Part shown: positions 1 to 8,139 of the stretch, in pieces | How the letters are laid out: every line of letters begins with the position of its first letter | Position numbering within the stretch: position 1 is the first letter of the stretch | From: Prevotellaceae bacterium UBA3646 | GTDB taxonomy: Bacteria; Bacteroidota; Bacteroidia; Bacteroidales; Bacteroidaceae | Direction of reading: 5' to 3' | Assembly (NCBI GenBank): GCA_002373535.1 | Contig: DFKL01000034.1 | Span: 616-11,270 of the forward strand | Length of the DNA: 10,655 nucleotides | The notes under the pieces: model-generated | What the model was told of the DNA's origin: nothing | The model's input: the letters and a program-made list of their open reading frames with translations, nothing else | The model's database searches: none | Made by a program: the position numbers and the translations under genes

Positions 1-941
1 AGAACGACGTGCGTTATGCCGAGGGCGAGGTCTTGCACGAGTTGATTGGAAATATCGACATGAAGGATATCCGCGTCAATCAGCTTAATGCCTACGTTAT
101 CCCCAATAGCCGCGTGATTGTGCAGGGAGGACGCTACGAGGCCCAGATAATCATGGCGGCAGTGGATACTACCAGCACTCCGACAATCTATGTCGGCGGA
201 CGGGAGATTCGAAACTCCAAGGGAATCTACGAGACGGTATGCAGTAGTACCGGCGAATTTACGATCAGCGGTTTCATCGAGATGCTCAATGGTGAGGGAC
301 ATAAGATTCGCCGTGAGTTCAAGGACAAGTATACGGTAATTCCGCCTGCGGCGACACTCAGCGCCGATCTGATGAACGTATTGTATGCCGGGTATGACAA
401 TCCAGTCAGTGTCAGTGTTCCCGGCGTGCCCACAAACAGGATTTCGGTTTCTATGACCGGAGGCTCGCTGGTACAGAAGGGTGACGGGCATTATATAGCA
501 CGCCCGACCAATGTAGGCGGTGATGCAGTATTTACGGTTACGGCCAATCATGACGGACGTACCCAGGAGATGGGCAAGTTCACGTATCGTGTGCGTAAGT
601 TGCCTGATCCTACTGCGTTTATTCCTGTTGGCGACAGTCATTTTATGGGAGGTAAGATGACTAAGGGTGCACTTATGGCTGCAAGTGGCCTCGGCGCTGC
701 CATAGACGACGGGTTGCTCAATATTCCGTTCCAGGTATTGGGATTTGAGACGGTTTTCTTCGATAATCTGGGAAATGCCGTCCCCGAGGTTAGCACCGGT
801 AGTGCCTTTACCGACAGGCAGAAGAATCTTATGCGTGGTCTCTCACGCGGCAAGCGCTTTTTTATCACAAAGATACGCGCACAGGGACCGGACGGGGTCC
901 AGCGTACGCTTAATGGAGCGGTCGAGGTTATTGTAAATTAA
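1..941 (+). CDS. gldM: GldM/PorM, type IX secretion and gliding motility protein, C-terminal part (5' end outside window)
   Basis: The reading frame is already open at base 3, so the start lies upstream; about 312 residues are visible of a family usually a little over 500 long. GldM/PorM is an inner-membrane protein whose long periplasmic part spans the periplasm, pairs with GldL as the proton-driven motor, and contacts the GldK/GldN ring at the outer membrane. The visible part is all periplasmic: beta-rich repeats followed by the typical final domain, beginning near KLPDPTAFIPVGD (about base 597) and ending with TLNGAVEVIVN. The N-terminal transmembrane helix is not in view. The stop codon overlaps the gldN start, as expected for the gldKLMN operon. 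The GTG at base 9 is an internal codon, not a credible start. Identification rests on the C-terminal domain style and on the neighbouring gldN. Confidence 0.9.
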   Translation, partial: NDVRYAEGEVLHELIGNIDMKDIRVNQLNAYVIPNSRVIVQGGRYEAQIIMAAVDTTSTPTIYVGGREIRNSKGIYETVCSSTGEFTISGFIEMLNGEGHKIRREFKDKYTVIPPAATLSADLMNVLYAGYDNPVSVSVPGVPTNRISVSMTGGSLVQKGDGHYIARPTNVGGDAVFTVTANHDGRTQEMGKFTYRVRKLPDPTAFIPVGDSHFMGGKMTKGALMAASGLGAAIDDGLLNIPFQVLGFETVFFDNLGNAVPEVSTGSAFTDRQKNLMRGLSRGKRFFITKIRAQGPDGVQRTLNGAVEVIVN

Positions 942-2017
942 TGATTATGAAAAAGATATTCCTATTTTTAGCAGTAATCGCGTGTGTTGGCCTTGTTCAG
1001 GCACAGCCGCAGAAGCGTCGGGTGACCAACAGCAAAGCTGCTGCACAGAAGAAACAGGCACAGGTTACCGACCGTGCTTCCCTGCAGTTCCCTACCAAGG
1101 ATGCTATGCCCGAGGATGTTGTGTGGAAACGCGACGTGTACAGGTCTCTTGACTTGACGCAGGATGCCAATGCTCCCCTGTATTATCCTGTAGAGCCCAT
1201 GGGGCGTCAGGTAAATCTGTTTACATATCTGTTCCGCCTGATACTCACAGGAAGGGTCAGTGCATATATGTACAAGTTGGACGGACTGGAGGATTTTGAG
1301 GCTAAGAACAAGCTCAAGGTCGAGGATATGCTGACCCGTTACAGTATATATTACGAGGAACCGGCTGAGGGCAAGTATCAGGTGGATGACAGTGATATTC
1401 CCAGTTCCGAGGTTACACGCTACTATATCAAGGAAAGTGTCTATCTTGACCAGCGTACAGGTACTTTTCAGACCAAGGTCATTGCTCTCTGTCCTGTCCT
1501 GATGCGTGGAGCGGACGAGTGGGGGGGAGACAATACCCCATACCCTATGTTCTGGGTCAATTATGACGAGGTTGCACCCTGGCTGGCCAGGCTGCCGATG
1601 ATGTCCAGCAACCTTAATAATGTAATGAATATGACTGCCGACGATTATTTCACGACGACACGTTACAAAGGGCGGATTTACAAGACGAACAATATGCAGG
1701 GTCGTGCCTTGGCACAATATTGCAAGACCGATTCTGCCATGGCCAGGGAGCAGGACAAGATAGAGAAGCAGATAGTAGATTTCGAGGACAAGGTATGGGG
1801 CCACATGAGTCACGAGGACAGTATCAAGGCAGCACGGGCAGACAGCATCAAGGCTGCACAGGGTAAGGTCAGGAAGTCTCGTGGCATTTTCGGATCACGT
1901 CGCAGCAGCGGAACTTCTGCTTCGCGTAGTTCATACAAGGGTGGTTCGTCAAAGTCAAAGAGTGGCGGTGGAGGAAACAGTGCCCCGAGGATTTCTGTCA
2001 GGAGACAGAGAAGATGA
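941..2017 (+). CDS. gldN: GldN/PorN, type IX secretion and gliding motility protein
   Basis: GldN/PorN forms, with the lipoprotein GldK/PorK, the periplasmic ring under the outer membrane in the type IX secretion system. The ORF encodes 358 residues, slightly long for the family. The N-terminus is a secretion signal (two Lys, then IFLFLAVIA), cleavable by signal peptidase I after VQA (residue 21). Residues about 45-290 are the conserved GldN region, including MPEDVVWKRDVYRSLDL and YPMFWVNYDEV. It then has two DSIKAA repeats and a Ser/Gly/Arg/Lys-rich tail of about 50 residues. The ATG at 941 overlaps the gldM stop (TAATG), suggesting translational coupling; a second in-frame ATG at 947 gives the more typical MKKIF start and cannot be excluded. 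A run of seven G at 1521-1527 leaves the frame intact. Confidence 0.9.
   Translation: MIMKKIFLFLAVIACVGLVQAQPQKRRVTNSKAAAQKKQAQVTDRASLQFPTKDAMPEDVVWKRDVYRSLDLTQDANAPLYYPVEPMGRQVNLFTYLFRLILTGRVSAYMYKLDGLEDFEAKNKLKVEDMLTRYSIYYEEPAEGKYQVDDSDIPSSEVTRYYIKESVYLDQRTGTFQTKVIALCPVLMRGADEWGGDNTPYPMFWVNYDEVAPWLARLPMMSSNLNNVMNMTADDYFTTTRYKGRIYKTNNMQGRALAQYCKTDSAMAREQDKIEKQIVDFEDKVWGHMSHEDSIKAARADSIKAAQGKVRKSRGIFGSRRSSGTSASRSSYKGGSSKSKSGGGGNSAPRISVRRQRR
1817..1864 (+). repeat. Two-copy tandem repeat of 24 bp in gldN (DSIKAA motif)
   Basis: The 19-bp stretch at 1817-1835 recurs at 1841-1859 with two mismatches, a period of 24 bases, so reading frame is kept. It encodes the pair DSIKAARA / DSIKAAQG, a charged helical segment just before the basic tail of GldN. 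Helix-forming repeats of this kind are prone to change copy number between strains; that variation is inference here. Confidence 0.7.
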
Positions 2018-2033
2018 TAATGTAGCTCGTTGG

Positions 2034-4364
2034 ATGTTTGTCGAATGTTTGCTGCCCTTGCCTTTGCAAGGCACGTTCACATATCACGTACCAGCCCGCC
2101 TGACAGACAATGTTCAGGTGGGTTGCCGCGTGTATGTGCCTTTCGGAAAGAGCAGACAATATGCAGCCTTGGTGGTTGGATTCACTCCTCAGCCGTCAGC
2201 TCCTGATATATCGCATGCTGACGGAGCGGCCGGACATGTCGGGATAAAGGATATCATCTCTGTACTTGATTCTCGTCCGATGCTGCTGCCACAGCAGCTG
2301 CAGCTTTGGCGTTGGGTGGCAGATTATTACATGTGCACATTGGGCGAGGTGTACAAGGCCGCCATTCCGTCGGGATTGAAGGAAAAGGATGGCATAGTGC
2401 GCTATCGGCCCAGGACGGTTGCCTGTATCAGGTTGGCAAATGGCTATTTTGACCCTCTCAGGCTTAATGCGGCTATCGGTTCCCTTCATGTGGCTCCGAG
2501 ACAGCAGCAGGTCATGATGTGCTATGTTGAGCTGGCAGGCGTCAATGAAGCACTCGTAGCAGGCGATCCGGCACTTATGAAGGAGATTACCCGTGAGGAA
2601 CTTATGAAGGCTGCGGGTTGCTCGTCAGCCGTCCTGAAGGCCGTGACAGACCGTGGCATCCTGGAACAGTATGAGGTACAGGTCAGCAGGATTGCATCAT
2701 CTTGTGCCAGTCCTGCTGCCGATTCAGGACACCCCGTACTGCCAGTTTTGAGCAGCGCACAGGAAGATGCCTGTTCTTCTGTCGTCCGTAGCTGGCAGGA
2801 CAGGGAGGTTTGCCTGTTGCATGGCGTGACCTCCAGTGGAAAGACGGAAATTTACATTCATCTTATACAAAAGGCTTTGGAGCACGGCAGGCAGGTCTTG
2901 TTCCTGTTACCGGAGATTGTGCTTACCAGCCAGCTTACACAGCGCTTGCGTCGTGTGTTTGGCGAGCGGTTGGGTGTATACCATAGCAGATACACCGATG
3001 CCGAGCGCGTAGAAGTCTATCAGAAGCAGGTCGGGAGTCATCCGTATGATATTATTGTCGGGGTGCGCAGTAGCGTTTTGCTGCCGTTCCAGCGACTGGG
3101 GCTGGTCATTGTTGACGAGGAACATGAGAACAGTTTCAAGCAGACAGAGCCTGCACCGCGTTATCATGCACGCAATGTTGCGCTGGTTATGGCACGCATG
3201 GCTGGTGCCAAGACTCTGTTGGGAACTGCGACTCCGTCGTTGGAGAGCTATTACAATGCCAAGTGCGGCAAATATGGTCTTGTGCAACTGTTTACACGTT
3301 ATTCAGACGCAGCACTTCCTGAGATAAAGCTTGTTGACATCAGTGACCAGAAGCGAAGGAAGCTTATGCGCGGCCCGTTCAGCACACTGTTGTTGGACGA
3401 GATGCGCGAACGTCTGGTACGGGGTGAGCAGGTCATCCTGTTCCAGAACCGTCGGGGGTTCGCTCCTATGGTTGAGTGCCAGGCATGTGGCTGGGTACCG
3501 CAGTGTCCGCATTGTGATGTCAGCCTTACCCTGCACAAGCGGTTAAATCGCCTTGTCTGCCACTATTGCGGTTATTCGCAGTTGATTCCGACACGCTGCC
3601 CGCAGTGTGAAGGCGACGGCGTCAGCAGTCGTGGCTTTGGTACGGAGCGTATCGAGGAGATGTTACATAAGGCTTTCCCGGAGGCACGTATTGCCCGTAT
3701 GGATCTGGATACTACTCGTAGCCGTAAGGCTTACGAGGCTATCATAGACACTTTCCAGCGTGGAGAGACTGACATCCTTGTCGGCACCCAGATGGTAACC
3801 AAGGGGCTGGACTTCCGTAATGTGACTCTGGTTGGCATCCTCAATGCCGGAACTATGCTTAACCAGCCGGATTTCCGCAGTTACGAGCATGCATTCCAGA
3901 TGATGACCCAGGTAAGCGGTCGTGCTGGCAGGAATATCAGGCAGCACGGGACAGGAACCGTCATCCTCCAATGCCATGACGTCAAGAATCCGATAGTGCA
4001 GCAGGTAGTTAACAATGACTACGAGGGAATGTATACAGATCAGATGGAGGAGCGTAGGATGTTCAACTATCCGCCGTTGTGCAGGTTGATATATGTATAC
4101 ATGAAGCACCGTGACGAGCGTGTACTTGACCATCTTGCCACAGAGATGGGGCAGTTGTTGCGCAGGGTGTTTGCCACGCGAGTGATGGGACCTGACGTCC
4201 CGTCGGTTGCACGTGTGCAGACGATGTTCATACGCAAGGTGCTGCTCAAGATGGAACCGTCGGCAAATGTCGCCGATGTCCGCAAGCGTTTGTTGCAGGT
4301 TCAGCAATATCTGCTTTCACGTCCCGAATACAAGTCGGCCGTTGTATATTTTGACGTGGACTGA
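2034..4364 (+). CDS. priA: Primosomal protein N' (replication restart DNA helicase PriA)
   Basis: PriA recognises stalled replication forks and reloads the replicative helicase; it is a 3'-5' superfamily 2 helicase acting on DNA in the cytoplasm. The 776-residue product has the whole family layout: N-terminal DNA-binding domain (MFVECLLPLPLQGTFTYHVP), a winged-helix region, Walker A GVTSSGKTE (residues 264-272), DEEH box (361-364), an inserted zinc region with eight cysteines in paired CxxC motifs (482-525), GTQMVTKGLDF (584-594) and QVSGRAGR (626-633). The frame runs open upstream to 1881, but that part overlaps gldN, is unlike PriA and lacks an ATG, whereas ATG 2034 gives the standard family start. 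It lies 16 bases after gldN with no visible promoter, so co-transcription with the gld genes is plausible. No ribosome-binding site is evident. Confidence 0.96.
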   Translation: MFVECLLPLPLQGTFTYHVPARLTDNVQVGCRVYVPFGKSRQYAALVVGFTPQPSAPDISHADGAAGHVGIKDIISVLDSRPMLLPQQLQLWRWVADYYMCTLGEVYKAAIPSGLKEKDGIVRYRPRTVACIRLANGYFDPLRLNAAIGSLHVAPRQQQVMMCYVELAGVNEALVAGDPALMKEITREELMKAAGCSSAVLKAVTDRGILEQYEVQVSRIASSCASPAADSGHPVLPVLSSAQEDACSSVVRSWQDREVCLLHGVTSSGKTEIYIHLIQKALEHGRQVLFLLPEIVLTSQLTQRLRRVFGERLGVYHSRYTDAERVEVYQKQVGSHPYDIIVGVRSSVLLPFQRLGLVIVDEEHENSFKQTEPAPRYHARNVALVMARMAGAKTLLGTATPSLESYYNAKCGKYGLVQLFTRYSDAALPEIKLVDISDQKRRKLMRGPFSTLLLDEMRERLVRGEQVILFQNRRGFAPMVECQACGWVPQCPHCDVSLTLHKRLNRLVCHYCGYSQLIPTRCPQCEGDGVSSRGFGTERIEEMLHKAFPEARIARMDLDTTRSRKAYEAIIDTFQRGETDILVGTQMVTKGLDFRNVTLVGILNAGTMLNQPDFRSYEHAFQMMTQVSGRAGRNIRQHGTGTVILQCHDVKNPIVQQVVNNDYEGMYTDQMEERRMFNYPPLCRLIYVYMKHRDERVLDHLATEMGQLLRRVFATRVMGPDVPSVARVQTMFIRKVLLKMEPSANVADVRKRLLQVQQYLLSRPEYKSAVVYFDVD

Positions 4365-5927
4365 TTATCCCAGCGTCTGGATGGCAAAGCGCATGCGTCC
4401 TATGGTTTCTTCCTTGCCAAGGAATGCAGCCAGTTCATACATGTCTGGTCCCTGACCTTCTCCTACGAGGCATACACGCCATGCGTTCCACGGTTTCATG
4501 CCAGTCTCTTCGACCCATGGATCTATCTCTGATTTAATACCTGTCGCACTGAAGTCCTTCACCTTGTCCAGACGCATGGCAAGGGCAGACATATCCGAAG
4601 CAGAAGTGTCTTTCCAGTTTTTCTTTATGAATTTGTCTTCGCGGTCAAATTGTGCAGGTGCTACAAAGAAGAATCGTGTCAGTGGCCACATGTCGTCGAT
4701 AAAGCTGATGTTGCGTTTCTTCTTGTTGCCCTGTGCATCGACATATTCTACGACTTTTAGCTTCATCATGCGTACGACTTCGGTCAGTTTCTCGGGAGAA
4801 GACTGTATGCCGTGTTTCTTCAGGAGTGATGTGAAGTCAGGAACCCATTCGCTGTCGCTGCGGGATATCATATACTTGTGGTTGAACCAGGCAGCCTTGA
4901 CATAGTCGAACTTGGCACCGTTCTTGCTGCACTTGCCTATGTCGAACAGTCGTACCATATCCTCAAGGGACATGATTTCAGACTGTCCTTCGCCTGGATT
5001 CCATCCCAACAGTGCCAGAAAATTGCATACGGCTCCTGGTAGGTATCCCTTTTCACGGAATCCGCTGCTGACTTCACCGCTTTTGGGATCGTGCCATTCC
5101 AACGGAAATACAGGGAATCCCAGCTTGTCACCGTCGCGTTTGCTGAGTTTGCCGTTACCTACGGGTTTGAGCAGAAGCGGCAGGTGTGCAAACCGGGGCA
5201 TTGTGTCTGCCCAGCCAAAGGCACGGTACAGGAGTACATGCAGCGGTGCGCTTGGGAGCCACTCCTCTCCGCGTATTACGTGGGTCACCTCCATGAGGTG
5301 GTCGTCAACTATGTTGGCCAGGTGGTATGTCGGCAGGTCATCGGCGCTCTTGTACAGCACCTTGTCGTCTATTATGCTGCTGTTGATGCATACATCGCCT
5401 CGTATCATGTCGTCTACGTGAACGTCTTCTCCCGGCTCGACGAGGAAGCGTACTACGTATGGCGTGCCATTGTCAACCATGGCATTGACCTCTTCCTTGC
5501 TCATGGTCAGGGAGTTTCGCATCATGCCGCGGGTATGGGCATCATACTGGAAATTCTCTGTTTCAGCACGTTTGGCTTCCAATTCTTCTGGAGTGTCAAA
5601 AGCAATGTATGCCTTGCCGTTGTCAAGCAGCTGTCTCACGTATTTGCGATAGATGTCGCGCCGTTCGCTCTGGCGGTAAGGACCATGATTTCCTCCGAAG
5701 CTGACACCTTCGTCAAATTTGATGCCAAGCCACTTGAATGATTCGATGATATAGTCTTCAGCCCCGGGTACAAAGCGTGTGCTGTCCGTATCTTCTATGC
5801 GGAATATCAGGTCGCCTCCGTTTTGACGGGCAAACAGGTAATTGTACAGTGCAGTGCGTACACCGCCAATATGTAGAGGGCCCGTAGGACTGGGCGCAAA
5901 ACGGACTCTGACTTTTCTTTCGGACAT
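4365..5927 (-). CDS. gltX: Glutamate--tRNA ligase (glutamyl-tRNA synthetase)
   Basis: This class I aminoacyl-tRNA synthetase charges tRNA-Glu with glutamate using ATP, in the cytoplasm. The 520-residue product starts MSERKVRVRFAPSPTGPLHIGG: the HIGH-type signature is HIGG at 19-22, followed by the family motif FRIEDTDSTR (42-51). The KMSKS-type loop is KLSKR at 260-264. The last third is the helical anticodon-binding domain. Length is normal for Bacteroidota. The cysteine zinc motif found in some bacterial GluRS is not visible. The stop codon directly abuts the priA stop, tail to tail. The gene is read from the AT-rich divergent gap it shares with the 7TM-HD gene; a TAATTTTG element lies about 32 bases before the ATG. 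No fusion or truncation is seen. Assignment as discriminating GluRS rather than GlnRS is by overall bacterial GltX form. Confidence 0.97.
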   Translation of the reverse strand: MSERKVRVRFAPSPTGPLHIGGVRTALYNYLFARQNGGDLIFRIEDTDSTRFVPGAEDYIIESFKWLGIKFDEGVSFGGNHGPYRQSERRDIYRKYVRQLLDNGKAYIAFDTPEELEAKRAETENFQYDAHTRGMMRNSLTMSKEEVNAMVDNGTPYVVRFLVEPGEDVHVDDMIRGDVCINSSIIDDKVLYKSADDLPTYHLANIVDDHLMEVTHVIRGEEWLPSAPLHVLLYRAFGWADTMPRFAHLPLLLKPVGNGKLSKRDGDKLGFPVFPLEWHDPKSGEVSSGFREKGYLPGAVCNFLALLGWNPGEGQSEIMSLEDMVRLFDIGKCSKNGAKFDYVKAAWFNHKYMISRSDSEWVPDFTSLLKKHGIQSSPEKLTEVVRMMKLKVVEYVDAQGNKKKRNISFIDDMWPLTRFFFVAPAQFDREDKFIKKNWKDTSASDMSALAMRLDKVKDFSATGIKSEIDPWVEETGMKPWNAWRVCLVGEGQGPDMYELAAFLGKEETIGRMRFAIQTLG

Positions 5928-5958
5928 TCTTTTTATCTATTTTAGTTGTTATTGGGCA

Positions 5959-5966
5959 CAAAATTA
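5959..5966 (-). promoter_or_regulatory. Candidate -7 promoter element (TAATTTTG) for gltX
   Basis: Read on the minus strand these bases give TAATTTTG, an exact match to the Bacteroidota -7 consensus TAnnTTTG. It sits about 32 bases upstream of the gltX ATG, implying a leader of roughly 25-30 bases. No TTTG was found at the expected -33 distance, so the call rests on one element and its position. Confidence 0.55.
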
Positions 5967-5999
5967 CAATATTTTTTCCTATTACTCATCTTTTTTTAT

Positions 6000-6007
6000 T
6001 AATTTCG
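6000..6007 (+). promoter_or_regulatory. Weak candidate -7 promoter element (TAATTTCG) for the 7TM-HD gene
   Basis: TAATTTCG matches the Bacteroidota -7 consensus TAnnTTTG at all but one of its six defined positions. It lies 54 bases before the ATG at 6062, in the right gap and orientation. There is a T-rich stretch but no clear TTTG upstream, so this is only a candidate. Confidence 0.35.
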
Positions 6008-6061
6008 CAAGACATGAGAGATTAAGGATTAAATCAACGTAGGTTCTAAGAAATAAGACAG

Positions 6062-8134
6062 ATGAGTCGTTATAACCATAGACATAGCTGGTCAGTAAGG
6101 GATTATATTACACGCGTTTTGTTTATCGTAGGCACAGTCGCCATACTGGTCGGGCTTATGCCACGTGACGTGATGCGCACCTATCACTACAATATAGGTG
6201 AACCTTGGGATTATGCCAGTCTTATTGCAGAGGACAGCTTTCCTGTACTAAAGAGCGAGGAGACCCTGCAGAGGGAAAATGACAGCATTGTGCGTTATTT
6301 TGAACCGTATTACAACGTGCGTTCCAACGTTTCTGACAGTATTCTGAAACTATGGGACAGTACGTTTGACAAGGATTTGGCAAAGCATGTTCCCCCGTAT
6401 TTCAAGCCTTTTTTTGCCGGGCGTCTTAGAGAGGTTTATGGCCAGGGAATCATCTCTGCCGACCATATGCGTAGTCTGAAGGAACGCAAGATTACTCTTG
6501 TCCATCTCATCGATGGTAACGTGTCAAGTGAATATTCAGTAGATGAATTGTATACTCCGATGACCGCCTACAGGGCGTTGACACAGGACATAGACTCGGT
6601 ACGCTTCGCCGTCAGTGACGTGCGTCAGTGTAATCTTAACCGTTTTCTTACCAGCAACCTTGCCTATGACGAACCGAAGAGCCTTCAGCAGCAGCAGGAG
6701 ATGAGACGGATGATTACACCCTATCTTGGCGCTGTGCTCTCCGGACAGAAGATAGTGGATCGTGGACAGATTGTTGATGAGTACACCTATGCCGTGCTGC
6801 AAAGTATGGAACAATACGAGAGCAAACGTCAGAAATCCTTTGACGAAGTCCTGCTGACAACCGTCGGACAGACAGTGATGGTGACTTTGATAATCACAAT
6901 ACTGCTGGTCTATTTCATGCAGTTCCGTAGTGATTATTTGGAGGACAGGCGCTATATGTCACTTATCCTGACATTCTTTCTGCTATTCCCGCTCCTTACA
7001 TTTGCGCTGAAGCATAGTACTACGGTCAATGTTTATTTGTTGCCATTCTGTATAACACCCATATTCGTCCGTATATTCATGGATAGCCGTACGGCATTTA
7101 TTACGCACGTTATGGTGATACTTGTCTCAGCCATGGCGGTAAGTCGTCCTGCAGAGTTCATAGTCGTGCAGATTGTCGCAGGCTTTACGGCAATTGCCAG
7201 CCTTCGCGAATTGACCCAGCGTGCGGAATTGTTCCGTACTATTTTGCTCGTTCTGATAGCATCGGTACTTGCGTATACCGGTATGGAGATTGTTATGGGA
7301 AGGTTTGTCTCGTTCGGTGAGATGGATTATTCTGATCTGGTATGCATTACGCTCAATGCCTTGCTGTTGATGATCTCGTACCTTTTGCTGGTACCTGTCG
7401 AGAAGTTGTTGGGATTTACCAGTGCTGTAACTTTGGTGGAGTTATGCAATGCCAACACTCCGCTGTTGCGTAAGATGAGTGAGGAGGCTCCTGGGACATT
7501 CCAGCACAGCATGCAGGTTGCCAACCTTTGTGTTGCCGTGGCAGAAAAGATAGGTGCCAAGATACTGCTGGTGCGTACCGGCGCCTTGTATCATGATATA
7601 GGCAAGATTCGCCATGCAGCATTCTATACTGAGAATCAGAATGGCATCAATCCGCACGACCGCCTGACCGACGAGCAGTCGGCTTCTATTATTATCAGTC
7701 ATGTCCGTGAGGGATTGGCTTTGGCCGAGAAGAACAAGCTTCCGGAGGTTATCCGCAGTTTCATTGCCACACATCATGGTACCAGTATGGCCAGGTATTT
7801 CTATGTCCAGGCACAGAACAAGTGTCCTGACGAGGTTCTGGACACTGCTATGTTTACCTACCCTGGCCCAAATCCGCAGACCAAGGAGCAGGCTATACTT
7901 ATGATGTGTGATGCTGTCGAGGCAGCCAGTCGTAGTATGAAGGAGATTAACGAGGAAAACATCTCCTCCTTGGTTGAGCGTATAGTTGACAGTCAGGTGT
8001 CAGGCGGTTTCTTCAGAGAATGTCCTGTCACGTTCTTGGACATAGCCGGTGCCAAGGAAGTCCTGAAGAGCAAGTTGCGCACAATTTATCACACCAGGAT
8101 TCAATACCCCGAGTTGCAGGGAAATTCCATTTAG
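6062..8134 (+). CDS. 7TM-HD family membrane phosphohydrolase (PgpH/YqfF-like, probable c-di-AMP phosphodiesterase)
   Basis: The 690-residue product has the complete 7TM-HD architecture: an N-terminal membrane helix (about 17-34), a large extracytoplasmic domain (about 45-265), a block of seven hydrophobic helices (about 271-444), then a cytoplasmic HD domain. HD metal-binding residues are all present: H482 in FQHS, H511-D512 in YHDIGK, H571-H572 in THHGT, and D617 in MCDAVEAA. In Firmicutes the same family (PgpH) hydrolyses the second messenger c-di-AMP to pApA; the same activity here is inferred from family and intact residues, not shown. The start at 6062 is the first ATG of the frame after the promoter gap and gives a basic stretch before the first helix. 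The gene ends 5 bases from the convergent hexapeptide-protein stop. Transported signal for the outer domain is unknown. Confidence 0.9.
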   Translation: MSRYNHRHSWSVRDYITRVLFIVGTVAILVGLMPRDVMRTYHYNIGEPWDYASLIAEDSFPVLKSEETLQRENDSIVRYFEPYYNVRSNVSDSILKLWDSTFDKDLAKHVPPYFKPFFAGRLREVYGQGIISADHMRSLKERKITLVHLIDGNVSSEYSVDELYTPMTAYRALTQDIDSVRFAVSDVRQCNLNRFLTSNLAYDEPKSLQQQQEMRRMITPYLGAVLSGQKIVDRGQIVDEYTYAVLQSMEQYESKRQKSFDEVLLTTVGQTVMVTLIITILLVYFMQFRSDYLEDRRYMSLILTFFLLFPLLTFALKHSTTVNVYLLPFCITPIFVRIFMDSRTAFITHVMVILVSAMAVSRPAEFIVVQIVAGFTAIASLRELTQRAELFRTILLVLIASVLAYTGMEIVMGRFVSFGEMDYSDLVCITLNALLLMISYLLLVPVEKLLGFTSAVTLVELCNANTPLLRKMSEEAPGTFQHSMQVANLCVAVAEKIGAKILLVRTGALYHDIGKIRHAAFYTENQNGINPHDRLTDEQSASIIISHVREGLALAEKNKLPEVIRSFIATHHGTSMARYFYVQAQNKCPDEVLDTAMFTYPGPNPQTKEQAILMMCDAVEAASRSMKEINEENISSLVERIVDSQVSGGFFRECPVTFLDIAGAKEVLKSKLRTIYHTRIQYPELQGNSI

Positions 8135-8139
8135 GATAG

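Larger units (their letters stand above)
5928..6061. other. Divergent intergenic region between gltX and the 7TM-HD gene
   Basis: This 134-base gap is much more AT-rich than its flanks and contains long T runs. It must hold the promoters of both divergently read genes. I see one -7-like element on each strand, about 33 bases apart, but no convincing hairpin, operator palindrome or riboswitch. Confidence 0.7.

Noticed and set aside
1521..1527. Run of seven G in gldN as a possible phase-variation tract
   Set aside because: The tract is short, codes normally for Trp-Gly-Gly in a conserved stretch, and the frame is intact on both sides.
968..1813. 281-codon open frame on the minus strand inside gldN
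   Set aside because: It lies wholly antisense to a well-supported gldN, resembles no family I recognise, and is the kind of frame that codon bias of the opposite strand produces.
1881..2033. Upstream extension of the priA frame by 51 codons
   Set aside because: It overlaps the gldN tail, has no ATG, and its sequence is unlike PriA; ATG 2034 gives the usual family N-terminus.
3663..4307. 214-codon open frame on the minus strand inside priA
   Set aside because: Antisense to the conserved helicase C-terminal domain, with no family resemblance.
5091..5741. 216-codon open frame on the plus strand inside gltX
   Set aside because: Antisense to the conserved catalytic part of gltX, with no recognisable domain or start signal.
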